Below are positions 34,726 through 45,539 of a DNA stretch of 52,225 bases, in pieces; the stretch's first letter is position 1, and every line of letters starts with the position of its first letter. The position numbers and the translations under genes are program-made. Location of the stretch: the NCBI GenBank assembly GCA_002261195.1, contig MVBO01000003.1:500327-552551 (forward strand). The letters are read 5' to 3'. The stretch is from Bifiguratus adelaidae. Lineage: Eukaryota > Mucoromycota > Endogonomycetes > Endogonales. Under the pieces are notes generated by a model that saw nothing but the letters and a program-made list of their open reading frames with translations, was not told the DNA's origin and did no database searches.

Positions 34726-35671
34726 GTTATGGAACAGTAGAGCATTCATTCTGCACACCTGTGTGCAAACGAATATGCTCAATTATGAACAATGACATGT
34801 AATGGAACAATAACAACACAACAAAAAGTGTCATTTTTGCCAATGATCCCTTGGGTGGAAAGCTCCTTGGTCTTTTTACTCTCTTTGCCAGCCTTGCCAG
34901 TCTATTTCATATAGTAAGCCAAAGAATGTAAGGAGAGACAATATGGATTCTTTTATTCACGTGTAGCCAACTAGACGGACTGAAATGTACAAGATACCAC
35001 TTACGGTGGCAGACAAGTTCGTGTAAAGATCCTCCCGCTTCTGTTGTCCTAGAGCATGGTTAACGAGAGTCTTTAGGAATGATCTTACAGGCAAATAGGT
35101 GATGTCCACGCATCCACTGCATTCGTGTAGGGGTCAGTTTTGACGTGCTTCTCGTTCCGTATCCTTCGGATTTCGGGTCTGCTCTGATGTGGATGTTGTT
35201 CGATATTGCGTCGCCTGCGGCTATGCACACCGAAAGTGTCGTTGTATGACATTTAGAGGATTTCCCACCAAGGGGTGCAAAACGCGGAGTGCCCCCACCA
35301 GGCAGTCGGCAACCTAATAGCACGAAACAACGTGTTGCTTCCCTAACTCTTGAAAAGACTGTCGTTCATGCGGTGTGCACCTTCCAGAGTCCTTCTCCAA
35401 GTTGCTCGCGCGAGTCGATACTTTGCCGTGGCGTGGCAGGACTCTGCTTTGTAGACCGGGGTGAGCGTCGAGAAAGGAGTCGAATGTCGGTTTCGTCGTT
35501 GAGGAATCACGAGGCTATACTCTTGCGCATGCCAGCGCATGCAACATGAGCATCGACCCAACCCAAGACACACGGGCATTGAGCAATGATGGTACCCCTC
35601 AACAAGCAAGAGCAACTGACGGCCTCCTGCGATCCATTTTCGATCGCCAATTTTGATGTCATTGTTCAACT
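34726..35671. other. Intergenic, possible small minus-strand exons
   Basis: About 950 bases. On the minus strand a coding-like piece (GQQKREDLYTNLSAT) ends at a GTAAGT donor near 34998, and after a TAG acceptor near 34900 another lysine-rich piece (KAGKESKKTKELSTQ) follows. I could not find a start or an upstream join that avoids a stop, so no gene is called. Confidence 0.35.
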
Positions 35672-36691
35672 ATGGTTAAAGTGACATCGACAGGACGCGT
35701 ATTACGAAGCAGCCGTGCAAAGACACTAGACCATAGATCAAAGACGGTTCCATCGACTCCACTGATCAAATCCGAGGTCAAGCGCGAGTTACAAGACCTG
35801 CCGATATTCTCGGGAGCCAAAGATGCAGACGATCCCACCAAACCCATGATGCTCTCGGCCAGCTTGGAACGCAAAATGGACCCCCAGACCATCATGCCAG
35901 AAAAGAATGATAGCTCTACGATGCAACTGCGCAAAAAGCTCAAGCAGTTTGACACCTTTGGCATGTCTCCCTTTCCTCAATGGAAACATCCCACGCCACA
36001 AGAAAGTCAAACTGTCTGTGACATCTTGGCCGAGGTCCATGGACTACCGCAACGACCCACAAAACTACAAGACCAGCCCTACTCGATAGGTGCCTCCTGT
36101 GGCCAAACACCCGAGATCCTCGATGCCCTCGTCAGCACCATCTTATCCCAGAACACCAATGGTCGCAATTCCTCGGGAGCCAAGCGTGCTCTCGATGAAC
36201 ACTTTGGTCGATTCGGCTATGACAAAATGCGCCAAGCGAGCGTCCAAGAAGTGGCCAAAACGATTGAAAGTGGGGGTCTAGCAAACATCAAGGCCGCTCG
36301 CATCAAGAACATTATTGATCGCGTCTATCAAGAGAACAAGGGTGATCTCTCCATGTCCTATATCCGTGACATGAGTGATGAAGAGGCCATGCGGGAACTC
36401 GTAAAATTTGACGGTGTAGGCCCCAAAACGGCCGCCTGTGTCCTCTTATTCTGTATCGGACGCGAATCCTTTGCTGTCGACACCCACATTTACCGTCTCA
36501 CCAAGAAATTGGGATGGATACCTCCCACAGCTACCCGAGAACAAGCCTATGCTCATCTGGATACGCGAATACCGGCGGAATTAAAGTATCCACTCCATGT
36601 TCTCTTGATCAAACACGGCAAGTCTTGTCCAAACTGTAACGCTCAACCCAAAAAAAGTGATTGTCCTCTCAAGGAATACAAGAGTGGATAA
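35672..36691 (+). CDS. HhH-GPD base-excision DNA glycosylase (endonuclease III-like fold)
   Basis: Single exon, 339 residues. A basic, probably nuclear N-terminus of about 100 residues precedes the HhH-GPD domain. The domain shows ILDALVSTILSQNTN, the helix-hairpin-helix FDGVGPKTAACVLLF with Lys252, and AVDTHIYRLTKKLGW with catalytic Asp270. The Lys-to-Asp spacing is 18, the same as K120-D138 in E. coli endonuclease III, so bifunctional glycosylase/lyase activity is expected. The C-terminus has only three clustered cysteines (SCPNC...DCP) where endonuclease III has four in a C-x6-C-x2-C-x5-C pattern. An iron-sulphur cluster is therefore doubtful. The substrate base is unknown. Confidence 0.85.
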   Translation: MVKVTSTGRVLRSSRAKTLDHRSKTVPSTPLIKSEVKRELQDLPIFSGAKDADDPTKPMMLSASLERKMDPQTIMPEKNDSSTMQLRKKLKQFDTFGMSPFPQWKHPTPQESQTVCDILAEVHGLPQRPTKLQDQPYSIGASCGQTPEILDALVSTILSQNTNGRNSSGAKRALDEHFGRFGYDKMRQASVQEVAKTIESGGLANIKAARIKNIIDRVYQENKGDLSMSYIRDMSDEEAMRELVKFDGVGPKTAACVLLFCIGRESFAVDTHIYRLTKKLGWIPPTATREQAYAHLDTRIPAELKYPLHVLLIKHGKSCPNCNAQPKKSDCPLKEYKSG

Positions 36692-36830
36692 GAGTTCCCT
36701 CTGTATGCTACGATGGTGTAGGTGTATATAAAGCTGTTCCATCATAAACTTAGACCGCTGTTCAGCTTAAAGCGTAAAAAACAAAAAAGAAAATTCTTTT
36801 CGGCTGTTTGCTTCTCTCTTGCTCTCTCAC

Positions 36831-39376
36831 ATGGCTGCGAGTGTCAAGGTGTCGGGTGGATGTCTCAACTCATCACCATGTATATTCACAAGAGACTCTA
36901 GGTATGCATATATGCTTCGAGTATAGCTCCTGTGACTTATTGACACTAGGTACATGTTTCTGCCATCGTCCATGACGGTCAAGGTGTTTTCGGTCAAGAC
37001 GGGTGAAGTGGTTCGAACGCTGTCTACATCACCAGAGGAAGGTGGACATGCCGATCAGATTACGAGTGTTACCTTGAATCCGCATAATCCATTACAGCTG
37101 TTTACGGCTAGTTTGGATGGAACGATCAAGGTGTGGGATTTTAACGAGGAAACACTGTTGGAGGTGAGTGGAATGCGATGAGCGGGTAGAGGATTGGGGG
37201 TTTGGCTGATGCTGCTGATAGACGCATACGGTCGGCGTGCCGATTTCCATGATTGCCGTGCATAAATCAAGTCCAGATTACATTTACCTCACGACCGACA
37301 AGCGCTCGACCAAAAAGATTCATGCCAACAAGCTAAAGTACAATTCTATTCTGCTTCGGTATTCCGTAAAACCGGTCAAGGAGACGTCTACCGAGTCGCT
37401 CGGCAAGTACACCTATCATCAAAACAATAAGCGATTAGTCCGCATGATCAAGACGCGGCAAGCAGCAGGGTTGCGCATGTCGCCCGATGGGTCCTTTCTT
37501 GTCTTGGCCGCTCGGTACAAGATGCATGTCTGGCGGTTGGCCTCCGACATTCAGCAAGTGCAACTCAAAACGTAAGCGCGATGCGTGAAGAGATATAGAA
37601 AGGCAAGGTACTCAACGTCTCTGTTCCAGATACATGTCGCAGGAGCGCATTACTTGCTTGGCCTTTCATCCTACCGAGCCATGTGTGGCTGTGGGAGACG
37701 AAACGGGAAAGATTACACTCTGGTATTGCTTTACGCCAGCTGTGATCAATCGTCCCGTTACCTCTACCCTGCACTGGCACGCTCACAAGGTCAATCATCT
37801 TGCGTTCTCGGACGACGGTGTGTATCTGCTTTCGGGAGGTGAAGAAGCCACCTTGGTGATTTGGCAGCTCGAGACCGGTCATCGCCAGTTTTTGCCTCGA
37901 CTGGGGGCTGAAATCAAGTCCATCACCCTCAGTCCCAACCAAGCGCTCTATGCCCTTGGCTTCAATGACAATTCGGTTAAGGTGGTCAATGCGGTTGATT
38001 TGACCTTGAAGCAGGTCGTGCAAGGCGTTCGATTTATTCACAATGCTGGAGCACAGCACCAAGAGAAGGCCATCATTGCGATTGAGCCAAGGCATCATAA
38101 TGTGGTCCTCAGCGGCGTTCCGGGCGCACTGCAATTCTACAATGCTCGCAACGATCGGCATGTGATGGAATTGGAGGTTGCGCTGCGCAACAAGGTGTCG
38201 AGAACGGACGAGAAGGAAATTGTTCAACCCAAAGTGGATCTGTTTGCCTTTTTTGGCAACGGCGAGTGGATGGCGACGGTCGATTCGCGCAACGATGAAG
38301 AAACGACGCCGGAGCTCTACCTCAAGTTTTGGCAATGGGATGCCGATGCTCAAAATTACGTGCTCAATACTCGGGTAGATCACCCACACAAAGGTCCTAT
38401 CACCTCGCTCCAATTTACGCCTTCTAAGCCCGACACCATACCACTTGCCGTCACCACATCCGCTGACAAGACCTTCAAAATCTGGCAACTCCAGACCCAG
38501 GCAACCCGAACGTCCACCACCGGCGACATTTCCTGGAGCTGTCGTTCATCCGGCACATTTAGAGATCAAGAACCCACTGCAGCTTCCTTTTCATCAGATG
38601 GCTCTCTGTTGGCCGTTGCTTATGGACATTTGATTACCATCTGGGATCCCTATACGCTCAATCTACATGGGGCACTAGCGAGTCCACCCAAAGATCATTT
38701 CATTAAGCGCATGACTTTTCTCGGGGTCGATAGTCCCTATCTCGTGGCTCACACCAAAGACCACCTCTATGTATGGAATCTGCTCAATTGGACAGGTAAG
38801 TGCAAGATGTCGTAGGCGGCTGTTGTTGTTGTTGTTGGATGAGCGTACTGATGCATGAGCTTTGTAGTCGCCTGGAACTATCGCCTCGTCGTCAACTCGC
38901 TCACCGCAGACACTCATACGCCTTATTTCGCCATCTCAATCTCACCGCCCGCCTTGAAATCACCTGTCGTCCTCCTCTTTCATCCTTCCAGCCCCGTGCC
39001 CCACCTTGTACACCCATTTACCGCCCCCATACAAGACATGACCTTTGCCTCACCATCCCAACACGGCGTATGCAGCAATATCGTCATTCTTACCGAACAA
39101 TTCGAGCTGCATGAGCTGAGCCTGGAACCGAGCGAACCAATGGTTAATGGCATCGCTCCCAAAGAGGATATGGAAAAAGTCAATGATCCATCCCGATTCA
39201 CCGACATTTACGGTCAAACGACCATCTCACCACCTCAACAAGCTTCAGTACCTCATTCATACCCATCCAACCCACGCACGAACCTTCTCAATGTTCCCGC
39301 CCAGCATATTCCACCTGTAGAATCACTTTTTGAGACATTTATGGAGTCATTGATGGAAATCAAACAAGCATCTTGA
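36831..39376 (+). CDS. NAN1: U3 snoRNP/t-UTP protein Nan1/Utp17 (WDR75)
   Basis: Five exons (36831-36901, 36950-37163, 37222-37571, 37630-38795, 38868-39376) encode 769 residues. Two WD40 propellers are evident, with repeats such as HADQITSVTLNPH...TIKVWDF, RITCLAFHPTEPCVAVGDE, HLAFSDDGVYLLSGGEEAT and GPITSLQFTP...KTFKIWQL. The start (CLNSSPCIFTRDSRYMF) matches WDR75 proteins. The C-terminus ends with a helix (SLFETFMESLMEIK). The protein belongs to the t-UTP subcomplex that starts 90S pre-ribosome assembly and supports rDNA transcription in the nucleolus. A CT-rich tract ends right at the ATG. It converges with the amidohydrolase, 112 bp between stops. Confidence 0.9.
38821..38838. repeat. 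(TGT)n microsatellite in the last intron of NAN1
   Basis: A run of TGT/GTT triplets inside the 72-nt intron 38796-38867, which makes this intron longer than most others here. Confidence 0.8.
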
Positions 39377-39488
39377 ATAAAAAAGCATCTTCAATAGTGC
39401 ATGCATAAGATCTGACCCCGTTTTTTAGACAGCAAACGGTACAGAAGATCGTCAACCGCCTGAACGACGTGTCATCTACCATTCTTTT

Positions 39489-40571
39489 TCAAGCATAGGC
39501 GCACTCAATACCCGCACACCACACACCTTGGATCTTGCGGGTAGCACGGATATCTTGCAAAGGATTTCCGTCAATGAGCAGCAAATCAGCTCGTCGACCG
39601 GGTTCGATCACACCACGATCGTTCAATCCAAAGTGTTGGGCCGCCAGGACTGTAGCTGCTCTAAGTGCATCCAAGGTCGATAACCCGGCGTCCACCAACA
39701 ACTCCAATTCGTCGTGCATGCTCTCACCGTGCCTGACGGGCGAAGGTGAGCCTGGTTGCGCATTAGCATCGGTGCCGGCTATAATGGGTACACCGGCGCG
39801 ATACATGCGCGTGACTGAGTCGCGGGCGTAGTCGTACTTTATACCGGGTCGCACATGGGCCATACCGACCGCCATGCCTTTCATCATGATGAGAGTTGGA
39901 ATGGTCGGCGTCGCTTGCTTAAGCATTTGGTCCACCAGTGCGTCGTCAAGCGATTTGTCCAAGGGCGACTGCGTGATCAGATCGATCTTGACCTTGAGGG
40001 CGATATCGTAGGCGTTGTAGATGGCCGCGTGAGCCACCGTAAGTTTGCCCTGTTGGTGTGCTGCCTCGATGATGGCATTGAGCGTTTCTTGAGATGGACC
40101 AGGTATATCGGCTACAATCTTGATGTAATCGGATCCTTCGGCCACGCGATCGGCCACGAACCTCTTTCCGTCTTCTGGTCCCGTCAATTCACATTCCTTG
40201 GGCAGAAAGCGAGAGTGAGAGCTTCCAGGCGAAGTCGCGGGCAATCCACTGCTCCTGATATCGGTCACACCAACACGTCCACGCAACGAGGTCAAAAGTT
40301 CCAGAGGCCAAATGGCCATATCCAGGGCCGTCGTCACACCCCAGCGGCTCAGGGCTTCAAGGTTCTCGGGACCATGCAAATGGACGTGCGCGTCAATAAG
40401 ACCGGGAAGCAAGACGGCTCCACCGCCGTCGACAACCTCGGCACCGGTCGTGTCAGTGCCAATGATAGAACCGTCAATGACCACGGTGGTCGGCTCGCCA
40501 ATCGTCTTTCCGTCAAACACGCGTACATTGGTCAGCGCCGTCTTCTTTTGTGCTGTGGTTGGTTGGCTCAT
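39489..40571 (-). CDS. Amidohydrolase-superfamily metal-dependent hydrolase
   Basis: Single exon, 360 residues. The N-terminal beta-sandwich strands (ALTNVRVFDGKTIGE, VVDGGGAVLLPGLIDAH) lead to the metal ligands His62 and His64 in HVHLHG. Further expected ligands are a lysine in the SDYIKIV strand, a histidine in LTVAHAAIY and an aspartate in IIAGTDANAQ. The C-terminus (GVIEPGRRADLLLIDGNPL) closes the sandwich. The closest group is the imidazolonepropionase-related hydrolases, which cleave cyclic amides or dipeptides. The substrate is not readable. It lacks introns while its neighbours have several, and it has bacterial-like organisation, so old horizontal transfer is possible but unproven. 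Confidence 0.85.
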   Translation of the reverse strand: MSQPTTAQKKTALTNVRVFDGKTIGEPTTVVIDGSIIGTDTTGAEVVDGGGAVLLPGLIDAHVHLHGPENLEALSRWGVTTALDMAIWPLELLTSLRGRVGVTDIRSSGLPATSPGSSHSRFLPKECELTGPEDGKRFVADRVAEGSDYIKIVADIPGPSQETLNAIIEAAHQQGKLTVAHAAIYNAYDIALKVKIDLITQSPLDKSLDDALVDQMLKQATPTIPTLIMMKGMAVGMAHVRPGIKYDYARDSVTRMYRAGVPIIAGTDANAQPGSPSPVRHGESMHDELELLVDAGLSTLDALRAATVLAAQHFGLNDRGVIEPGRRADLLLIDGNPLQDIRATRKIQGVWCAGIECAYA

Positions 40572-40789
40572 GGTTCACGTAGAGCAGCGAGGGCTGTAAG
40601 GTGTTAGTCCCCATCTTACACTCCTACTAAACGGCAAGCACAGCCCGAAGTTGTGCCGATCTGGTTAATTTGTCCGCGTCACACCAAAAACAAACAATGG
40701 AGACAGAGCGGGTTTATAGATGGAAGATTGGATTGATCAAGGCATGCACGGGCATATGAAGTACATCTAGACGGGAAGCAAGGCCCACT

Positions 40790-41450
40790 CTTGTCGACCA
40801 CTTCCATCGCTGGACCATTGTGCGTGATTTGATATTTAGCGAGGTAAGGATCAATCGCCGAGAGCCAATGAGTCCACGCATCGGTGTAACCGGCGTCGGC
40901 CGTTCTCGCCTGGGCGTAAATGTTGATTAACTAGCCCGGAAAGCCTCCAGCGTCGCCTTCGGCATTGGTGTAAGGTCCGGGCCTTGCAACGATGTAGATG
41001 CCGACCTCGTTGGCAATATTCATTGACTTTTAAACGTCGCGAACGCCGTTAAAGTCGTTCACGCCATACTTTGATCAATGATACGACCAATTGAAGTACA
41101 CGGATGCGGCGTTAAAGCCTGCAGCAACCGTCTTCTCCAACAAATCTCTCCAAAGGTCAGGTGAAGGAGGCGATAATAATAGTAATCATGAGTCCGAGCA
41201 TCCACGCGCACACCTGGCCCTTCTCTGAAATTCACCACAAACTAAAAAGACGCGATTACCGTTGATCTTGAGCGAGTAGTTATCCCATGTAACTGGTCCT
41301 GTATTGTTGGAGCTGGTGGAAGATATAGATCGCGCGTTCAGATCTCTGGGAACGGCAGCGTGGGCTTCACCCAGCAGTACTACGGCAGCCGCAATACTGC
41401 TTATAATGGAGAATGCCGCATATCGAAGCGTACGCAGGGTTTCCGTATTC
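40790..41450 (-). pseudogene. GH35 beta-galactosidase pseudogene (5' part)
   Basis: Read on the minus strand, the region keeps clear GH35 signatures. A signal-peptide-like segment lies near 41395 (SIAAAVVLLGEAHA). Then come VTWDNYSLKINGNRVFL (about 41290-41240), [11 protein letters not shown] and [12 protein letters not shown] (about 41160-41080), and [18 protein letters not shown] (about 41005-40955). The frame is broken by TGA, TAA and TAG stops at several points, and the start codon is lost. The sequence fades after YQITHNGP (about 40825), before the catalytic-domain end, so most of the roughly 1000-residue gene is missing. In life, GH35 enzymes cut terminal galactose from plant polysaccharides. 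Confidence 0.85.
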
Positions 41451-42439
41451 CAAGCTTTTTACGTTGCCTTCTTCGGTATGGGGAATCATCTAGTTCTATC
41501 TTCATTTCCCTTGGTCGATCCGTGAAGGTGTGTCCACATGTAATCCTGGGAATATTCTTCTGGAGAAAATGTCCCATTCAGGACATGGATCGGCGACGCG
41601 TCAGATTCGACCTCGGGTCAATCAACGTTGCACAGTGGGCATAGCTGTTGGCTGCACTCGCTCTACGCCATGCCATTCTACGCCTGAGAGGCGTTCTTGC
41701 TCGTACCTCGGATCAATCGCATTCGCGCGATGTCCGTCAAATGAATCCGGTGAAGGGGTTGGTGTAACGCTGTGGCGTCGGCTTTTCAGGTTACGTCTAC
41801 ACGCAAAGCAGGCGTGCAGCAAGGACCCACCCGACCCTTGAACAGCATGACGGGATGATGCTCCAAGAGTAGACGTTGGTGAATGGCATTTCAATGATGC
41901 CCCCGTCATCATTCGTTGGGGAGCAGGTGCAATGGTCCTAACATTGATGACAAACTTGTGACTTTTGCATTGTTCCGGTGGCTTGGATCCAGTACCACTA
42001 TCGTGGTAAGATTGCGAGCTGGCGCGTGTGATATTTGGCCGAAATCTGTTGGGGTGGCTACCATGCTAAAGATGGTCTAGCCACAAACACCTTGAAGAAG
42101 GCCGGCCTTGTTTTAATGAGGTCGAGTAGATTGTCATTGCCTTCTATCCATCCAAAGTCAGCCTGTCGGGGACCATTTCCTACCAGCCTTCCGCCGCGTC
42201 CTGGATTCCATTGGCACATTGGCGGCGCATCCCCTCAAATCTGGGAGTGAAAACGCCACCATATCTACCCTATCGAACTTGCCTCTAGTTGACAGGATGT
42301 GAGCTTGCAAGAAGGACAAAGCATGCTGCTTCAGAAGCATCAAAGTGATAGACATGAATGTGATCACAGCAAGAAGCATATTACCTTTTTTGGCTGTGCC
42401 AAGGCCATTCGTTTTGTAGCAGTAGACGAGACACGAGAG
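41451..42439. other. Gene-poor spacer upstream of the GT-like gene
   Basis: No intact gene seen. Open pieces occur on both strands without recognised domains; the minus-strand piece near 42200-42080 (ADFGWIEGNDNLLDLIK) looks coding-like and may be another relic. Confidence 0.4.
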
Positions 42440-43744
42440 ATGATTACATCACGACCGATACGGTCACGGTTCCTTCAGTTGCTCATATTTGTCCTCATCA
42501 ACCTCAGTATTGTTGGACTGGTATGGCATTTGCGGAATGTCACGACGACCGAGCCCATTGCGTTCGAAAAGGTCGAGAATGTACCTCAGAAGATGCCGGC
42601 TTTGGAAACTGCTCTGAGCGCTGAACCAAAAGCTCCCGGTGGCAAGGCAAAGGTGGCCATTCTGAACGGATATGGCGCGCACGACGAGGTGGTGGTATCC
42701 TTTCTATACGCCTTTTCTCAAATGAAGGAAGCCGACGTGCATTTGTATTTCGATTCTCCGCGCTTTGGTATTCAATCGATCGTCAATGGGTTTTACGACA
42801 AGCCTTTGAAAAGCATGATGTCTTTTGCACAAGATGCGGTAGCCAACGGTGATCCGGACATGGTGGTCTTGACGTCGTGCGACACCTACGATCTGTCGCG
42901 AGCAACTCCAACCCTTTTGGCCATGGCGGATCGGAATGCAAACGTCAAGGTGATGTGCGTGATGCATAATCCTCAACATCCTGACGATATCAAGCATCCA
43001 CTCTCTTCTCTCGCCTCGAAATCTGTGCTCAACATGGTAGGACTCTCACCGCATGTCGTGGACTTTATCAACACGGAAATGCTGCCAAAGTTAGCGCAGG
43101 GTGTTAATGAGGCATTTACTAAGGTACCCACGATTCTCTTTGTACCGAACTTTCCATACGACGTTCCGGATCGATGTGGAAGCTCTTCGAGTTTGGACAA
43201 TAAGGATTGCCAAACTGCGTTTGTTGTTCAAGGCCTGTTTGAAAGCTTTCGTCGAGATTACAACTCCCTCTTTGAACATTTGCAACAAAAGTTACGCTGG
43301 GATGAAGCCAGTTGGAAGAATTTCAAGCTTCGACTGCTTGGGCAAGGATCACCTTTCGATCTTCAAGAGCCTCTATCCAAGTATATCACCACACGCAACA
43401 ATATACCCTACCTCGACTACTATTACGACATTCACCACAACGTTGCGCTTTTGCCAGCCTTCGGTTCCGATGATTATTACGAGTTCAAGGCTTCCTCCTC
43501 CGTAGGCGCAGCTCTGCTGACCGGAGTACCTCTTGTAGCCAACAAGCGATTGCTCGAAACATATCGTCATCTTTCCATGGATGGTGTCTATTATCAAAAT
43601 GATGGAGAGCACGTCATTGATACTGTCGAACGCATTCGGATGTTATCACCCGAGATGATGGAAGAAAAGCGGGCCAATGCAACCAAAATGAATGAACGAA
43701 TCATTGCCGACAATATTGATACCTGGAGGTCATTGTTGAAGTAG
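42440..43744 (+). CDS. Uncharacterised GT-B-like type II membrane protein
   Basis: Single exon, 434 residues from the ATG at 42440. Earlier in-frame start candidates are a GTG at 42299 and an ATG at 42323; 42440 places the membrane span at the N-terminus. A short basic tail, one hydrophobic span (FLQLLIFVLINLSIVGL) and a luminal stem fit a Golgi type II protein. The body alternates strands and helices like a GT-B glycosyltransferase: KVAILNGYGAHDEVVVSF, MVVLTSCDTY, VKVMCVMHNPQHPDD, ILFVPNFPYD. A C-terminal donor-site-like part reads FKASSSVGAALLTGVPLVANKRLLETY, resembling the E-x(7)-E region. I do not recognise a named family. It is likely a fungal glycosyltransferase-related protein. Confidence 0.6.
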   Translation: MITSRPIRSRFLQLLIFVLINLSIVGLVWHLRNVTTTEPIAFEKVENVPQKMPALETALSAEPKAPGGKAKVAILNGYGAHDEVVVSFLYAFSQMKEADVHLYFDSPRFGIQSIVNGFYDKPLKSMMSFAQDAVANGDPDMVVLTSCDTYDLSRATPTLLAMADRNANVKVMCVMHNPQHPDDIKHPLSSLASKSVLNMVGLSPHVVDFINTEMLPKLAQGVNEAFTKVPTILFVPNFPYDVPDRCGSSSSLDNKDCQTAFVVQGLFESFRRDYNSLFEHLQQKLRWDEASWKNFKLRLLGQGSPFDLQEPLSKYITTRNNIPYLDYYYDIHHNVALLPAFGSDDYYEFKASSSVGAALLTGVPLVANKRLLETYRHLSMDGVYYQNDGEHVIDTVERIRMLSPEMMEEKRANATKMNERIIADNIDTWRSLLK

Positions 43745-44306
43745 AGGAGAATTTGGCCTCCCCAAGAATACGGACTATGTTAGCGTTCTCGCCATCATGT
43801 AAATTAATGCTGACGTCGTGTACATAAGCTGTGATCCTATCAAGAGGGAGCTCCTGATGATTTATCAAATTATTGTTCACTTTCAAGGTGTCAAATATCG
43901 TGATGCAAATGAAGCAGGCTTGAGGAGCTTTTCCGAGAATCGTCCAGACCCGCCCAAGGAAAATCGATCCTCGTGCTTGACAGTTGACAAACTGAAAAGA
44001 ATCAGCTGCAAGATGATTGCATTGTGCAGATTGACGTGTGTGGGAAATGGGAGTGTTAGAGCGCGTTTCCTACAGTGAGACCCATATAGCATGCATCGAT
44101 AGCGCGTTTTTCCAAAGGGCAACTTTTCAGCTCCTTCCAGACCGTTTGGACTGAATCTAAAGTCATGTGTGTCATTGATGTGTATTCAAGTAAGCAATGG
44201 GCAAGTTGCGGTTGCTATGGGAGACATTCGTTGTGATGCCACCCCACAGTTGACGGTACTTAGGTCAATAGATTCATGAAATTCCTGTAAAGTTGCTTCT
44301 TGGTTA
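43745..44306. other. Intergenic, no gene seen
   Basis: Start of a 3.5-kb gene-poor stretch that runs to 47304. No open frame with a recognised domain. Confidence 0.5.
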
Positions 44307-44620
44307 GCTTCAGGAAGGCTGTATTATCTGCACTTTTTGATTTCGGACGCATGGAAGGTTCTTTTGCGTTCCGGCAAGCCTGTATTACCTCGACCTTTGT
44401 TTCCTGATGCATCGAAGTTTACTGTGCGCTCTGGTAAATCTGCATTGCTTGGAATTTCAAATCGTGATTCACGATGGCTGAAAAGAGTCTTGGAAAGCTT
44501 GAATAAACCCGATGCTTGCAGGCCGACAGACCGAAGTTTCCTGGGCGTCTTGGTGAGTCCGCATCAATTAGACTTACAGTGTCCGAGATATCCATCGTCT
44601 GATTGACACTTGGGGTTCGG
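44307..44620. repeat. Degenerate ~60-bp tandem repeat, 4-5 units
   Basis: Consecutive 59-60-bp units share a recognisable core, for example GCATCGAAGTTTACTG and GCATGGAAGGTTCTTTTG, then CTGTATTACC and CTGCATTGC, one period apart. Units nearest 44340-44460 agree at well over half of positions; outer units are weaker. The period equals 20 codons, and one plus-strand frame stays open from 44337 to 44606 with a repeating D-A-x-K...RSGK pattern. It may be an old minisatellite or the remnant of a repeat-protein gene. Confidence 0.55.
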
Positions 44621-45539
44621 GATATCGCGTTTGCCTGGCTCTAGGAAAGCATAAGTTTTTGTCCCCTTTAGGCAATATTACTGACTGACGGCCGTGGCAA
44701 TCCACGGTAAAGCATAAGGACGAGCTCCACTGAAAATCAATATGGTTGTCGTTGCGCAGTTTGAGTGCAATTTCCTTGGATTCTTCGCTGGACAAAAGTA
44801 CTGTGTGGAAGTCAAGGGGCGCGCATCTCGAACTTTCCTGGCTTTTATAGTGAGTGTTCATACCCCATCTAATGCGTTGTGTACAACGTGGCGCTTTCCA
44901 ATTAGCAAACAGCGGTCAACCGACAAATAATTTGCAGATATCATATGCGAAGCACAGCGCGGCAAGATCTCAAAAGCTTAGGAGGAGCTTTCCGAACTCG
45001 CTTTCGGAGTAGAATTTGGCGAAGCTGCAATATCCTCATTGGATGGAAATAACACTATTGGTCCGCCAATAACATTACCTTTTCTGTGATACTCTAAACG
45101 TATGGTGCATTGATCCATTACTGGAGGTGTAAAAGGAAGGAAATGGGAATACGCGTAATATCTGCATTATGAAACCGCGACCTAGCCTCCAAGTACCTCT
45201 GCGAGTCCTTGTTTCCATGCACTCGCGATTTTCTGTTTCTCCGTGGATACAGTCGGAAATGTGATGGGAAGACATTTTGCAGCAAAACAAATTGCGTAAT
45301 GAGCTGGTCGTTTAGCATGTTGCGGTACTTATCATTCCTTTTCCCGTTTCTATCTCTACCTTTGATCTGACGCTGGCAATCCTGAAAACCCAACCGAGCC
45401 TCAACTGTTATAATAAACATATCGTCTCCCCTGTCTCAATACACGTCCAATTTGGCGACATGACATGTCAAACCAGCGATCAAAGTAACTGTGTCACTTG
45501 TTCAGATCATTGTGACTCATGTATAGGACGAAGAACGAT
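44621..45539. other. Intergenic, no gene seen
   Basis: No supported gene. A minus-strand open frame at 45118-45420 has no recognisable domain. Confidence 0.45.

Noticed and set aside
37565-38488. 307-residue open frame antisense to NAN1
   Set aside because: It lies entirely within WD40 coding sequence and shows no domain or splice support.
39855-40607. 250-residue open frame antisense to the amidohydrolase
   Set aside because: Shadow of the GC-rich intronless gene; the His-rich composition mirrors the sense strand.
42299-42439. N-terminal extension of the GT-like protein from an upstream start
   Set aside because: It begins with GTG and would bury the signal anchor after 47 residues; the ATG at 42440 gives a normal type II topology. 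The ATG at 42323 remains a weaker alternative.
44307-44620. CRISPR-like regular repeat
   Set aside because: Units are contiguous and degenerate with no distinct spacers, and the genome is eukaryotic.
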